The notes beneath the pieces were generated by a model. The model did no database searches and was not told the DNA's origin. It was given only the letters and a program-made list of their open reading frames with translations. DNA of 64,000 nucleotides from Sthenelais limicola (taxonomy: Eukaryota; Annelida; Polychaeta; Phyllodocida; Sigalionidae). The stretch spans positions 58,362,986 to 58,426,985 of the forward strand of contig OW804097.1 of the NCBI GenBank assembly GCA_942159475.1, written 5' to 3'. Shown one piece after another: positions 20,748-31,815 of this stretch. The translations under genes were made by a program, and so were the position numbers. The stretch's first letter is position 1, and each line of letters begins with the position of its first letter.

Positions 20748-20794
20748 AATGCATCTCATGTCGCAAAATTCAATTTTGCGACATGAGATGCATT
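20748..20794. repeat. 47 bp palindrome, 23 bp perfect arms around one base
   Basis: AATGCATCTCATGTCGCAAA begins the left arm (20748-20770). The right arm 20772-20794 is its exact reverse complement, separated by a single C at 20771. The right arm runs into TTGCTGTGACACATCACAC, part of the dispersed family H motif, so the palindrome probably formed by an inverted duplication inside such a copy. Confidence 0.95.
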
Positions 20795-22200
20795 TTGCTG
20801 TGACACATCACACATCTGAGTTCTAGGGGAATTCCCATCTTAAAATTGCTGATGAAAAGTCAATTAGGGGAGTTACAATCCGTTCATCCGATGGCATAAT
20901 TGCAGCGCGGAGAAACAATGGGAACATTACGCTCCAGCAGATAAAATGGGATTCAAATCTTATTTAAAAAAACTTCGACGAATCCATCAGAATTGGGTTT
21001 TAGGAATTTTTCTCACTTCGACTCAAATTGGAATTGAATTTATCCGGAAATCCATGTCGAAAATCATCAAAACATATTGTCTTCAATTATCATTGGGAAT
21101 TAAGGTTTGAAAGGTTGCTGTTTTTTCCATCGTGCTTCTGGTTGTTTGGTTAATAATTTCTTAATTATTGTCATTAGTTTTGGAGAAATGAGATGTGCCA
21201 TACAGATTAAAGTTTGTGATTCTTATTTGCTAAGAGATGATGACAATTGTTTTATACTTCCCGCATATTGGGATTATCGTGAATTATTAATGATAAAAGG
21301 AGAACTTTTGTTTTTAATCTAACCTTGAACATTTACGCGGGTGTGCACAAGAGGAAGGCTTTGAATCTTTATGTTTGTGGGTTTTTTTGCATGACAATAT
21401 TCTCAGCACTCCATGTAAAAGATGTTAGAAAAATACCTATTGCTATATTCACTAGCTGCTGCAGAGGCGGGAGTTCGGAGAATTAGTAACCTGTAACCGG
21501 GTTTCTTTTTTTTTATTTCTCAGTTCATTCATTGGTCTGCTTGTTGCATTAAAAAATGTTAAAATGTCCCTTTCTGCTTCGTTTTGTATCACTGTTCCTC
21601 CGAACTCCTTCATTGTACAGCGTGCTCTGAACTGGTACAATATGTAGTTAATAATTGTCCAACCCAGTTTCAACCACATATGTGTGTGGACGTCAGCAAA
21701 TCTACTATTTATTAAATTCTGCTAAGTTGAGCTGAAATACAATAAATACTAGTTATATCTCAGTATGTTTAATACTGTGTGTTGGTCCCAAGAAATCTGT
21801 TCAGTGATGGTGATTTGTATTTTGAACCACATTATAAAACATTTATCTTAAATCTGTCTCATTTGAGATGATTGGCAAATTTTCTGGGGACTACAGCCCA
21901 TAAACCTAGCCACTTCTTTGGCTCGGACGATGGTGATTAGTACAAATGTAAACATTCACAACCAGAAAAATTGCATGTATTGGAGCTTTAAGAAACTTTA
22001 AAGTTCTGGAGATGCAACTGGAGTGAGAAGCCTGATGGTCGTGTTTCAGGATTTAAGTGAAAGGCAGCAGTAAAGGTGTGGCTGATGAATGATTTAGATG
22101 AGAGATGTGTTGTGTGGGGAGGAGGGGAAGTGAAAACCCTGCATATTTGATTACTTGAGGCCGCTATCTGATAGTTGACAGTTGCTCACATGGGCGAAGT
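20795..22200. other. Gene-free stretch
   Basis: No exon recognised. The 21107-21322 and 21452-21679 frames lack domains or splice context. Family C termini start again at 22203 (GTCAGAAAATGTACAATTCT). Confidence 0.5.
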
Positions 22201-22261
22201 TGTCAGAAAATGTACAATTCTGTAATATTCTCTCATAACTATCTTACATACTAGCAAAGTA

Positions 22262-22540
22262 CCCGTCCTCCGGATGGTCCCCCTCTCTCCCACACTTCCC
22301 CCTCTTCCTCTTTTCCCTCCCCTTTTCTGTGTCTGTCATATCTTTTTCCCTCCCCGATTTCCCCACCCGCTTCCTCTTCTTCACTCTCCCCTCCCTCTCC
22401 CTCCCCTCCCCCTCCTGCACCCTCTCCCTCCCCCTCTTCTCTGTCTCTCATACCTTTTTCCCTCCCCTCCCCCTCGGCAATTCCCCCATCCTCTCCCTCT
22501 CTTCTTCTTTCCTCTCTCCCTCTCCCTCCAATCCCTGCAT
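22262..22540. repeat. Pyrimidine-rich low-complexity tract
   Basis: Irregular CCCTCTCC and TCTTCC units with occasional ATACCTTTTT interruptions; both CTGTGTCTGTCATATCTTTT and CTGTCTCTCATACCTTTTT occur, so the tract contains a worn duplication of about 110 bp. Long frames on both strands here are compositional artefacts. Confidence 0.85.
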
Positions 22541-24124
22541 TATCAGGGATGTGGATGGTCCCATGGTGCATCGAAGGGATGTCATGTCATGTGATGGGAT
22601 GCGTTGCCAAGGATGCAAGACATGTTGCTAGGGACTCTTGTCAGACGTTTGCTAGGAAATCCCAAATTGCCGTGAATGGTGGGACATAGAGGTATGACAT
22701 AAATCTCTTCTAGTTCCCAACAGGGGCTTTCCCAGGCTATGAATAGAGTGTGGATATCCTGATGTCCACCGGACAGAGCTGACAGAACTGTACAGGGCAG
22801 ATAAACAGCTGGGAAGATCACAGATTCCCAGAACATCAAAGGAAAACAATTGAAGATGACGTTTTGAGTGTACTATTTTCATAACAAATCTAAATGAACA
22901 ATTCGCTATCTAACAATCCTCTCAAAATTTGTGATGTTTTACGGGACAATGAGTCTTGAGTCGCAAATTGATATTTTTTTAAGGTGTTTCATTCGCAAGA
23001 TTCCTTTGTTGTAATGTCGATGAAGTAATTAATTTAACCATTTGAAGATGGTATTTGTGACATAAAAATAGAATACAAACTCGTTAAATGTCCTTATTGT
23101 GTTTTACTGAAGGATTCTTGCAAGGAGGCATTGCCCACAGTTAGAAAGTCATATCATAAGTTATTCTGCTTTTTGGCCATTTGACTAGTATTCGACTGAA
23201 AGGCCTAGTCAAAAATTAAATGTCTTTGCTCGTGTTTTGCTTAAGGATTTTTAAAGTTATTTCCAACCTAGACATAAATCATGAAATATATCCTAAATTA
23301 TTCCGCTTTTTGGCTGTTACATTAGTACTAATATTCAACCGAAAGGCTGAAAAGCTATAGTGTAGAAAGTGGCCAGTCCAGCCACGTCTGCACCATTACT
23401 ACTTACACTTCCAAATTGCGAATGCATATGATGTCCTGGGTGTAGGCACAGTACTGGAGGAAATTACATTAACAAGCTCCTGCCCTCTAAATCTGGCCAA
23501 AACTCTCCTACATGGATGCCCCACTGCAGGTAAAACTTAATTCACATTCGCGACCAAGCATCTTCCTCAGCCGCTATCAATTACACAGCCGGAGGTAATA
23601 AATAATTAATATTCATGAGAATACGAGAGGAAATCTTTCTTCCTGACTTGGTTGAAACATGATAAGGGCATTTCAATCAGAAAAGTGTGCTGTAGTTTTT
23701 TTGTCTGTAATATTATTTTTCACTCAGATGCTGAAAACATGGAGCTTGAAGAAAAGCAATTGCTTAAGGATTCATAAATGTGGTTGAGGGAAGGAGGTAT
23801 TAGATTGGCCTGTCCCTGGGGAGCAATCTCTCTGTCACGCTCAAGCTGGATCTCTTTTATGTAGACTTAATTATGATTTTATTATGGAGTTTTACGGCGG
23901 AGGAAATGTGCTCCGGCACAGAGGGGTTGTTTATACTCTCTGTGAGGCGATGAAGGGAGGAAAATTAAGCTTTTAACTAATAAGCAATTAATTATCTTAG
24001 GTTTGGTAAACGCGTAATGTTTGCTTGTGTACGATTATTAATGGGCCGAATGGCAGTGTTGTTGGAGGATGGGGATATTTAACAGGGCTATATCAATTTG
24101 CCAGCCATTGACATTGCTAAATTT
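22541..24124. other. Gene-free stretch, part possibly conserved non-coding
   Basis: No coding signal. Bases 23560-24010 carry homeodomain-type motifs (TAATAAATAATTAATATT, TTAATTATG, GCAATTAATTA) in mixed-composition DNA, which is how developmental enhancers often look. That is an impression only. Confidence 0.35.
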
Positions 24125-24240
24125 AGTATTCAGTTAATAATCGATCACTATTTCTTCTGCTGTTATATGTTTATACAAGAATTTGAACATGATTCGGCGG
24201 AGAGAAAACGATTGATGATAAGCGATATTTAGGGCTACAC
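24125..24240 (+). repeat. Family A internal fragment
   Basis: TCTGCTGTTATATGTTTATA and the following ACAAGA-TTTGAA, GAGAGAAA and GATAAGCGAT blocks match 46752-46830 of the full family A element. Both ends are lost. Confidence 0.6.
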
Positions 24241-25363
24241 CAATTAGTCATCATAGCCATATGAAGAAACGTATTATTTAATTGATAAAAAGGAAATAGT
24301 AGATGATTTAATTCGACAAGAGAGCTGAATGAGAACCTTTGAACTGTGTATCATTAAACCTCTGCCTAAGCTTTGGGAGGTAAAACAACAATATTGCATG
24401 CATATCCTGTTTACAGATACCCCTCGCCCTTTGAATCCAATATCCGACCCCAATATGAATGTGGAATTTATGAAGCCTTCAACAAAAACAACAGCGCAAA
24501 ATCCTCTGCAATCTTAGTTAAATGTTTTTCTAGTGGAATAACCTCAGCAGTAACTTATGTAACATAATAAACCTTATCTGTCGAACCTGTTGTGCCAGTG
24601 TACGTCCTTTGCTTTACTTTGAAAAGCCATTAATCAGACTGTGCCAATGTATTAAAAATAAATAGTAAAAAATCTAAATAAGCAATATGCTAAGGTTCAC
24701 ACACATGTATCGTCTAAACAAAGGGATGGTATAATATTAAGATAATATACAGATCTATATATATGTAGGACAATACATGCACCAGACACCATCTGAACAT
24801 CGAAATCATTATGCTGGACATCTCCAATCGATATCAGATGTGTAGGGAAGGAATGGAATGAAACTATAGATGTTAGCTGAGGTAAAAAAATGTCCACATA
24901 CATTATTAGGCCTAACTTCATAAGTAAATCAATAGCACACCGTCCCATTTTGTGCACATGGCTTAAGAAAATGTCCATGGTAATTAGGCCTACGTGCAAG
25001 CACTAATTCACCCACACATATATAGGTCCCTTCTGACTGACGCCATGGACAAAAAGAGGCTCTTGCTGTAAGCGCTACTTAGCGCCAGGGTATAAACATT
25101 TCCAATACTCTCACAACTCTAAGCCTGTTTTTGTGCAGTGAGCCAGAACAACCCTTGCCGTTCTTGCTGCTGAGTAATACATAGTGATGATGCTAGTTCA
25201 TGAAAAACCTGACAGGGCTGAGTGGGAAAGAAACAGAATGTTCACTTCGGGTTTTGACTGTTTTTATGCATATAAAAACCAAGTGGCATTTAGATAACAT
25301 ACTGTGAATATATATATGTAACATCTATCTTCAACACGTGTTTGTTAAACAATGCTGAGCAGG
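24241..25363. other. Gene-free stretch
   Basis: Frames at 24329-24567 (plus) and 24697-24999 (minus) have no recognisable content. Nothing else seen. Confidence 0.5.
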
Positions 25364-25500
25364 TTGTTGCATGTGCCACTAAGCATGTATGTTACACTGC
25401 ATGCAGGGGTAGATTCAGTTCTGGTCTGACAACTATTTTGTAACACTTTTGTCGAAAAATGCAAGGGTTTTCACCTTTATCATAGCTTGTATACTTGTCT
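25364..25500 (+). mobile_element. Family B MITE, left-half fragment
   Basis: GTTGCATGTGCCACTAAGCA, GTTACACTGCATGCAGGGGT, AGATTCAGTTCTGGTCTGAC and GTCGAAAAATGCAAGGGTTT follow family B order. Right half missing. Confidence 0.75.
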
Positions 25501-25839
25501 CCGATTAAATATAAGTGGAGTTCCCATCATTTTAGCCTCCTCGGTATTACAATACAGCGTCCTATATTAAATCTGCATTGTCAGTTAAAATTGGTCAGGA
25601 ACTACAGATTTCTTTACGTTTTGGTCGTCCGTCCTTGTGCAATGTTTCTGGGTGGATAATTACTATCATTTAGTGACTAAAGATACTCTATAGTACGAGC
25701 CTAATATGCAAAAATACGTTTAATACACTGTCTGAAATTTGGTTCCTGTATTCATACAATTGAAAGCACTAGATACACCAAACTTTAAAAGATTCCCACA
25801 AAGAGATCGTGTGAATTGATCACTTTGAAAAACATAACT

Positions 25840-26226
25840 TTTGGGACTTATGACTCATGATTCTTGTGTAGAACACCACATTTAGAAGTAAGGCTTGTGA
25901 CGCTAACGGTCTTTTACTTTTTGGTCCGTTCTATTTCCAATTCATCGAAACGTCATTTGGCCAACATTTTGGAGGCGATTCTTTCGTTGTTTTTGCAACA
26001 GGGCTTTATAAAGTCTACCTTAATTCATAATAATGATAACAGCAGAATATTGATAATTCAGTCATATAAGCTAAAAAAATGAGTAAAATTGCTAAGATTT
26101 TTCTCGTAATAGCTCTGAGTTCAGATTTAATACCAAACAGTTCACATCTGAGACGATTATTCTTCAACCCTTTGGCAATATCCATTTTGCGACTTATAAC
26201 TCATTTTTTCTCTAACATCACATTTG
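25840..26226 (+). repeat. Mixed family A and family H fragments
   Basis: Family H motif copies lie at 25844-25880 (GGGACTTATGACTCATGATT) and 26185-26226 (TTTGCGACTTATAACTCATT, then ACATCACATTTG). Between them 25940-26060 resembles reversed family A interior (GGGCTTTATAAAGTCTACC, ATAACAGCAGAATATTGATA). Nothing coding. Confidence 0.5.
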
Positions 26227-27560
26227 TGAGAAAAAAGAGTGAGAAAGGTGCATTGCTCGAGTACATGTATCCGCCCACAGTGGTTCACTTCTGTTGTTAG
26301 TCAATAATGATGAATAAACCGTGGAAATAAATACATCAGACTCTGGCAGTCTAGGAAACTAAGTCTTGATGGATGTCCTGTCCATGTAGAATTTATAACT
26401 TCCATCTGGAGCGAGAGAACATGATTCATCACTTCTCCTATTCCTGGGCCATCATATTTACACTAAAAGCTTTCACACTTCTGTTTTTAAAGCCAGTATG
26501 GATGAGCTAGTGAAAATGGGGGCTTAGGAATCGATACTGCTCCGTTCGGGAGCAGATACTAAGAAGGGCTTTTTCTTTTGGTCTCCTATTATCCATAGTT
26601 GTGCTGTTACATACGTTGGATTAACTATGGTTTTGTTATACCTTTATACCGGGTAATATGGAATGTCAAAGGCAAAAGCAGTGGGTGATAAAGCCTGTGT
26701 ATTACCCGAGCACTCTATAATTTCCATAGAATTGTCTCTATTTTTTGGACATAAATATCTCTCATTTGCTATACTCACATACTGCAATCACAGCCTGGGA
26801 TAAGAAGCATCGAGATGGCCGTCGGACAATTCTGTCCATATATATTCATTATTGTGAATTCACTGAACCCGATGCTGGCTCGATATTAGTTACATTTTTA
26901 GTTCCCATTCGCATTATATACACTGATTTATCATTAATGCCTTTAGTAATATATAAAGCTCCACAGATTTAGTAATTCCGCTAATTTTGCCGAAAAATGA
27001 TAAATACTAGGTAGGCCTACATCTGAGTACATTAGGTAGGCCTCTGTTCGGTTATGTTGAGCTGTATTTTGAATCTCATTTATGTCTGAAATTTGTATTA
27101 TTTGAGAGGATTGGTAAAGGTGAATGGTTATGGCAAGTAAATGTCAATAAAGGGTGAATTATCATTATTAACAGTCAACTAATTCATTTTAATTCAAAAT
27201 GATCCTAGCACTGGCATCATCTTTCAGAGGGCGTTGGAACGAAACAGGGCGTTGGAACACAACCTTGGCACTTTGAATCAGCCTAAAGAAGTCATAAATA
27301 TCTATTTAAAAGCTTGTACGACCTTCACCCCTAAAGAAGAGATATTAGAGATTAGCTTACATAGTTACAGCATTCAAACAATGGTCTACTTTCCTGTTAT
27401 TTTGTTAGAATCTTTGGCAAGAAGTATATCAATATTAACTTACGTGTAAATGAATCCAAGTGATGAAGTGATAGACAGCTTGTGTTGACTTTGGGAAGTC
27501 CAAACAGGAAGTAGTATCCCAAAGGGGAAGTAGTATCAAAGTGGTCTCTGGGTAGATTTT
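26227..27560. other. Gene-free stretch with a reversed family C copy
   Basis: Bases 26990-27140 are family C in reverse (TAGGCCTACATCTGAGTACA, GTTCGGTTATGTTGAGC, TCATTTATGTCTGAAATTTG, TTTGAGAGGATTGGTAAAGG). A 12 bp phrase, GGGCGTTGGAAC, is doubled at about 27229-27256. No exon is evident. Confidence 0.55.
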
Positions 27561-27570
27561 GATAAACGAT

Positions 27571-27870
27571 GTTTATCGAGGAGAAACTATGTTTATCGAG
27601 GAGAAACTATGTTTATCGAGGAGAAACTATGTTTTTCGAGGAGAAACGATGTTTATCGAGGAGAAACTATGTTTATCGAGGAGAAACTATGTTTATCGAG
27701 GAGAAACTATGTTTATCGAGGAGAAACTATGTTTATCGAGGAGAAACTATGTTTTTCGAGGAGAAACTATGTTTTTCGAGGAGAAACTATGTTTTTCGAG
27801 GAGAAACAATGTTTTTCGAGGAGAAACAATGTTTTTCGAGGAGAAACAATGTTTTTCGAGGAGAAACAAT
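27571..27870 (+). repeat. 20 bp minisatellite, 15 exact-length units
   Basis: Fifteen consecutive 20-mers with consensus GTTTATCGAGGAGAAACTAT. Changes are at few positions: the fifth base is A in the first part and T towards the 3' end, and the 18th base shifts from T to A, so variants are spatially ordered. Because the unit is 20 bp and stop-free, all three forward frames stay open, giving spurious proteins of about 100-170 aa; there is no evidence of a gene. Each unit can fold GTTTWTC against GAGAAAC around four bases. Confidence 0.97.
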
Positions 27871-27940
27871 GTTTTTGGATGTTTTTCATGCACAAACTTT
27901 GATATCAAATTAAAAAAACAAGGATCATTATTTAAAATCT

Positions 27941-28260
27941 GTGTTTATCGACTGATAAACAGTGTTTCTCCTTCAGAAACACTGTTTCTCAAGGAGAAAC
28001 ACTGTTTCAAACTTTTCAAAGGTTGTTTATCAAACTTTTGCTTAGAAAGTACCGTTATCACTTGATATACAAAATTTTCCAAACAACTATGTTTATCGAG
28101 GAGAAACAGTGTTTTACATTGAGAAACATTGTTTTAGCTCTATAAACACTGTTTATCATTCGATTAACACTGTTTTTCAAGGTAAAACACTGTTTTTCAA
28201 GGTAAAACACTGTTTTTCAATTGAAAAACAGTGTTTTAGGTTGATAAACAGTGTTTATCG
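27941..28260 (+). repeat. Diverged 20 bp hairpin satellite with covarying arms
   Basis: Two blocks (27941-28018 and 28085-28260) continue the 20 bp register of the array upstream but with variable monomers: AAACACTGTTT or AAACAGTGTTT alternates with GTTTxTC-loop-GAxAAAC. Arms change together: GTTTATC GACT GATAAAC, GTTTCTC AAG GAGAAAC, GTTTTTC AATT GAAAAAC. The loops differ freely. The 66 bp between blocks include one isolated GGTTGTTTATCAAAC. Confidence 0.85.
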
Positions 28261-28644
28261 AATTATTACACAAATGGCTTGCCATAAATGGTACATTTTC
28301 TGACGACTTTAACCATATTGCGTTGGCAAGTTATTATTAGAGCTATTATATAAGTATCTGTACCACTTTAGAGATGTCCATCTGAGGATTGTGTAAAACT
28401 GAAGTGGTTAGGAGCAGAAGGACCTGGAAGAATGCCTTGGACATCACCATTGCCCTGCATGTATCCATAGGGAGCCAGGAAGATACTTGAGTCAGTGGAT
28501 GTGTCTATTGAGGAGATATGCTAACCCACTTTGGAAGCCGGCTGGCCATTAGAGATGATCAATGTGGATCCTGGTGTCTTATGAATGCTAACAACGTCCT
28601 CACTCTGCTCCCCCAGTCTCAATATAATACATATATATAGAGAG
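28261..28644. other. Gene-free stretch
   Basis: Only a family C terminal core in reverse at about 28289-28310 (GTACATTTTCTGACGA). The rest is unremarkable. Confidence 0.5.
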
Positions 28645-28781
28645 AGAATGGGACGAGCCGGCAATAATCGAAAATTTATAGGACGAGATTCGTCCACATA
28701 AGCACGATGCCGTAGGCAGAGTGCTTATGTGGACGAATCAAGTCCTATAAATTTTCGATTATTGCTGGCGAGTTCCATTCT
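28645..28781. repeat. 137 bp hairpin-forming inverted repeat
   Basis: Left arm 28645-28705 and right arm about 28720-28781 are inverted copies with about five mismatches, including a perfect 21 bp inner part (ATTCGTCCACATAAGCAC inside it). The apical loop contains its own small stem, TGCC GTA GGCA. A transcript through here would form a long double-stranded hairpin. It might be a foldback element or a small-RNA precursor. Flanks are AT-repeats, and no target duplication can be read. Confidence 0.93.
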
Positions 28782-29235
28782 ATATTTATTATATGTGCAT
28801 AAAATTTTATCATCATCAGATATCACTGAAAAAGTATTAAAGAACTCTCAGAGAGCCCCAGCTGCCCCGCTGAGAGCACCGTCAGTAGGCTACAACGGTG
28901 AGCTGTCAGGACTGTGTGATCATGCAGTGTTTACTTACTGACTTGGTTGAACTAAAACGTTCATATCGTAGCCATTTCTTGAGCTACAATAATAAACCTT
29001 ACATCATTTGATAGAGAATTTAATTCTCTATTTAATGGTGTGGTGTTTATTATGTATTTTTATAATCACAGGTGGATTACCGATCGTGGGGATCTCTGCG
29101 GGGATCTCCTCGGAGACAGCGGAAGTGCTGAGTCAGAGCTATTTTTAGACAACTACATTTTTATAGGACGCGTCCTATATGACTATTTTTATAGCACCCC
29201 ACTTATAGCACCTCTCATATAGCATGCGCGTATAA
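28782..29235. other. Gene-free stretch with a 12 bp palindrome
   Basis: AGGACGCGTCCT is a perfect palindrome at about 29165-29176, sitting in TTTATAGGAC...GTCCTATA, which echoes the inner arm of the hairpin at 28645. TTATAGCACC-type phrases follow twice. No exon. Confidence 0.5.
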
Positions 29236-29515
29236 TAAATATATATATATATATATACCTCTGCCTGCTCGTCAACAGACCCTTCCCACTCTAGAGCTCT
29301 CCTGTCTCTCTCTCCCCTCTCTCTCTCTCTTGTCCCTCTCTGTCCCTCTCTCCCCCTCTCTCTCCCGCCCTCTCTTCCCCTCTCTCCTCCCTCTTTTCTC
29401 TCTCCTCTCTCACTATGTTTCTTTCCCCTCTCTTCTCTCTCTCTTGTCTCTCTCCTCTCTCACTCTGTTTCTCTCTCCTCCGTCTTCTCCGTGTCTCCTC
29501 CCTTCTCCTAATATA
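29236..29515. repeat. (TA)n and CT-rich microsatellite
   Basis: A short (TA)n run at 29239-29259 precedes about 220 bp of CTCTCTCC/TCCCTCTC repeats with two TCTCACTNTGTTTCT interruptions. Frames on both strands are artefacts of composition. Confidence 0.9.
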
Positions 29516-30060
29516 CCTTCTTCTACAAATCACTTCTCAGAATATTCATTGCTAAGTTATTTTCTGAAGTAGTATAGTAAAATGTGTAATTTGTCTAAGG
29601 TAATTCTGGGGACGAAGACAGATACGAGAAAGAGGGAGCACAAAGAGGAAGAGGAATGAAACGGGAATGATATAGTGGAAAAAGAATAACAGCATATGTA
29701 ACTAACTTACTAACAAAAATATTGAAAAATTGTGTAGATATACCTGATTATAAGAAATAAAACTTCACCAAATAAAGAAAATAATATATAAATTTCATAT
29801 ACAGAAATATTATGGGAAAATAAAAGAATTATATATATTTCTTCAAAAACCTTCTGAATCATTGACAATCATCAGTCTTAGATATATATTATTTCTATCA
29901 GATAGAATAATAGAAACGAATTAGAACTATATCAAATATATATCATAAACAGGGATCTTAAACAAAAATTAAAGGGACTGAACACAACAAAGACAGAGAA
30001 ATAGAGAAGCCTTTTATAGGCTCTAAAAGGAGGCCAAGCAGCGAGGAGAGAAGGACAAGA
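29516..30060. other. Gene-free stretch
   Basis: Very AT-rich, nothing recognised. Confidence 0.5.
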
Positions 30061-30063
30061 AAA

Positions 30064-30170
30064 ACCGGAAGTCGGCCGTCCGCCATATTGTGTCCGAGGG
30101 GGAGGGGGGTTGGAGACATCCCGGAATGCCTACAACAGCATCTGTTGTCAAGGTGATGTTGCCTGGTAAC
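30064..30170. promoter_or_regulatory. Candidate promoter or enhancer: ETS, YY1 and RFX X-box motifs
   Basis: ACCGGAAGT (ETS/GABP type) at 30064-30072, CCGCCATATTG (YY1-like) at 30080-30090, the dyad ACAACAG-CAT-CTGTTGT at about 30132-30149, and GTTGCCTGGTAAC at 30158-30170, which fits the RFX X-box pattern GTNRCC-N-RGYAAC. This is the densest set of animal promoter motifs in an otherwise AT-rich region, and local GC rises here. No first exon could be identified on either strand. Motif matches alone are weak evidence. Confidence 0.35.
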
Positions 30171-30734
30171 TGAATAAGTGGTGGAAACAGGCTGTAATGG
30201 CCAGCTTGGCTTGTAGAGGCTGGCCCCCAGCACTTTAAGGAATTGCCGTATTATTCAGCGAACAAATCTAATTTAGAGCTGGGCCACGTGGCAAGAGCGA
30301 CCGCTTGAGGAAGAGGAGCTGCTGCTTTCTTCCATTTGTATTCTGTGTTCTTCTATCAATCTCCATTAAGTGAGGGAGGGGTCAGTGATTAGGAACAAGG
30401 GGCTGAGAGGGAGCGTGTATTGCACATATGACCATATCTCGACCCACTTTGAGCGGGTTATGAGGAGGTGGGGTTGATGATAAAGTGGTTAGCTCTCCTC
30501 TCCCTAGGTCTGATGTATACGGTGCTGGCAGTCGGTGGTTTTATATAGAGAGTAAAGCAGTGCATGTGTGTGTATGTTATTGCACATTGGACAACTTTGA
30601 TTTAAATGGAAAGTCGGATCAACAACTGCATTATACCCTATATTTACTGATATTAGTGTGGGAAATTAGGAATCATGTGATTATTCTCTTGTACAAATTA
30701 CAGAGTTGGATATCGAAACTTGGTAAACCTTATC

Positions 30735-30865
30735 GCTCTCTCTCTCCCCTTCCTCTCCTTCTTCCTCTCCCTCCCTTGCTCGCCCCCCCCCCCCAATGCC
30801 TCTCTCCCTCCTCTCCCTCCCTCGCCCTTCGTCTCTCTCTCTCTTGCTCCCTCTCTCTCTGTGCC
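30735..30865. repeat. Pyrimidine-rich low-complexity tract
   Basis: CTCTCTCCCC and TTCCTCTCC units with an 11-base C run near 30785. Confidence 0.85.
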
Positions 30866-31650
30866 TTTCTTGGACTGATAGTGGTGTAATAGCTATTAGC
30901 CAAAAGGTGGAAGACATTTGTGTCAATTAAGGGAGAACCATTGAGTGCCTGTATTATGGCATTATACAGTAGAGTGCTGTACAAGTGGCATGTCTTTGCC
31001 AGACCTGAGTGTACTTTAGAACTTAGGAGTGTATGCCAAACCTTCTGTTAGTTTAGTATGTGAGAGTGCCTCAGATTGATGGAAATCACATTGAATATCC
31101 CCGTAGTCAGACCGGAGAATTAGGGGGAAAATTGTGTATTCCTCATAAAAGAGATAGAGCATCCACTTTGCAATACATATACCACATATTTCATAAAGAT
31201 ATATATTTAATTATTAAATACGCTATCATATATGCTGTCAATTTCAGATATCCAATTTAGAATTTTACAAAACATTTGTATTAATATACAACAGTAAAAT
31301 TAATGTTATGTATAGCAACTATAGACTTAGACAAAGAGAATTGGCAGAGAGATAGACAGAACGAGGTGGAGGCAGAGAATTCACCTTCTCTAATAGCCGA
31401 GCAAACCTTTTTTTACTTTCTCATGGTAACGGCTGGAAGAGCTGAATTATATTCAGAAGCCTGTCTACCTATTTGTCATCCTCCTACTTATGTACACTTT
31501 AACAAATAAAGTATTTTACAATACAGTACAATACAGTATGACATTTGGTGAGTGGGAGGCGTGTGTACACAAGCGAAGGAATAAGTTGCGCATACCAAAA
31601 TAATTCAAGTGAAAGGGGGTGCCTTCTGCTTCATGATTGTGTGCCAGCTA
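30866..31650. other. Gene-free stretch
   Basis: No recognised feature. Short frames at 31060-31260 and 31303-31509 carry no domain. Confidence 0.5.
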
Positions 31651-31815
31651 TAGGGGATTTGCATATATATGTCACTGCGCATGTGTATTACAGTGTATGC
31701 TGGGATAGATTCAATTCAAGGAAACCGGATATACACAGTTTATTGCATAAATCCGGGAGGGAGAGGAGGAGAGAAAGAAAGAGAAGGAGGGGGGTAGAGG
31801 GCGACAGAAAGAGGC
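31651..31815 (+). mobile_element. Family B MITE left end followed by purine tract
   Basis: TAGGGGATTTGCATATATATG at 31651, then CACTGCGCATGTGTATTACA, GTGTATGCTGGGATAGATTC, truncated at about 31722. A GA-rich tract (GAGAGGAGGAGAGAAAGAAA) fills 31757-31815. Confidence 0.8.

Noticed and set aside
22251..22631. 100-106 residue Pro/Leu-rich and Glu/Gly-rich proteins
   Set aside because: Low-complexity C/T tract. Long frames arise from the scarcity of A.
27571..27870. CRISPR-like array
   Set aside because: Units are adjacent 20-mers with no spacers, and the surroundings are eukaryotic.
27559..28065. A 168-residue repetitive open frame through the 20 bp array
   Set aside because: All three forward frames are open because the 20 bp unit happens to contain no stop in any phase. 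The peptides are simple permutations, without splice context or a start in good context.
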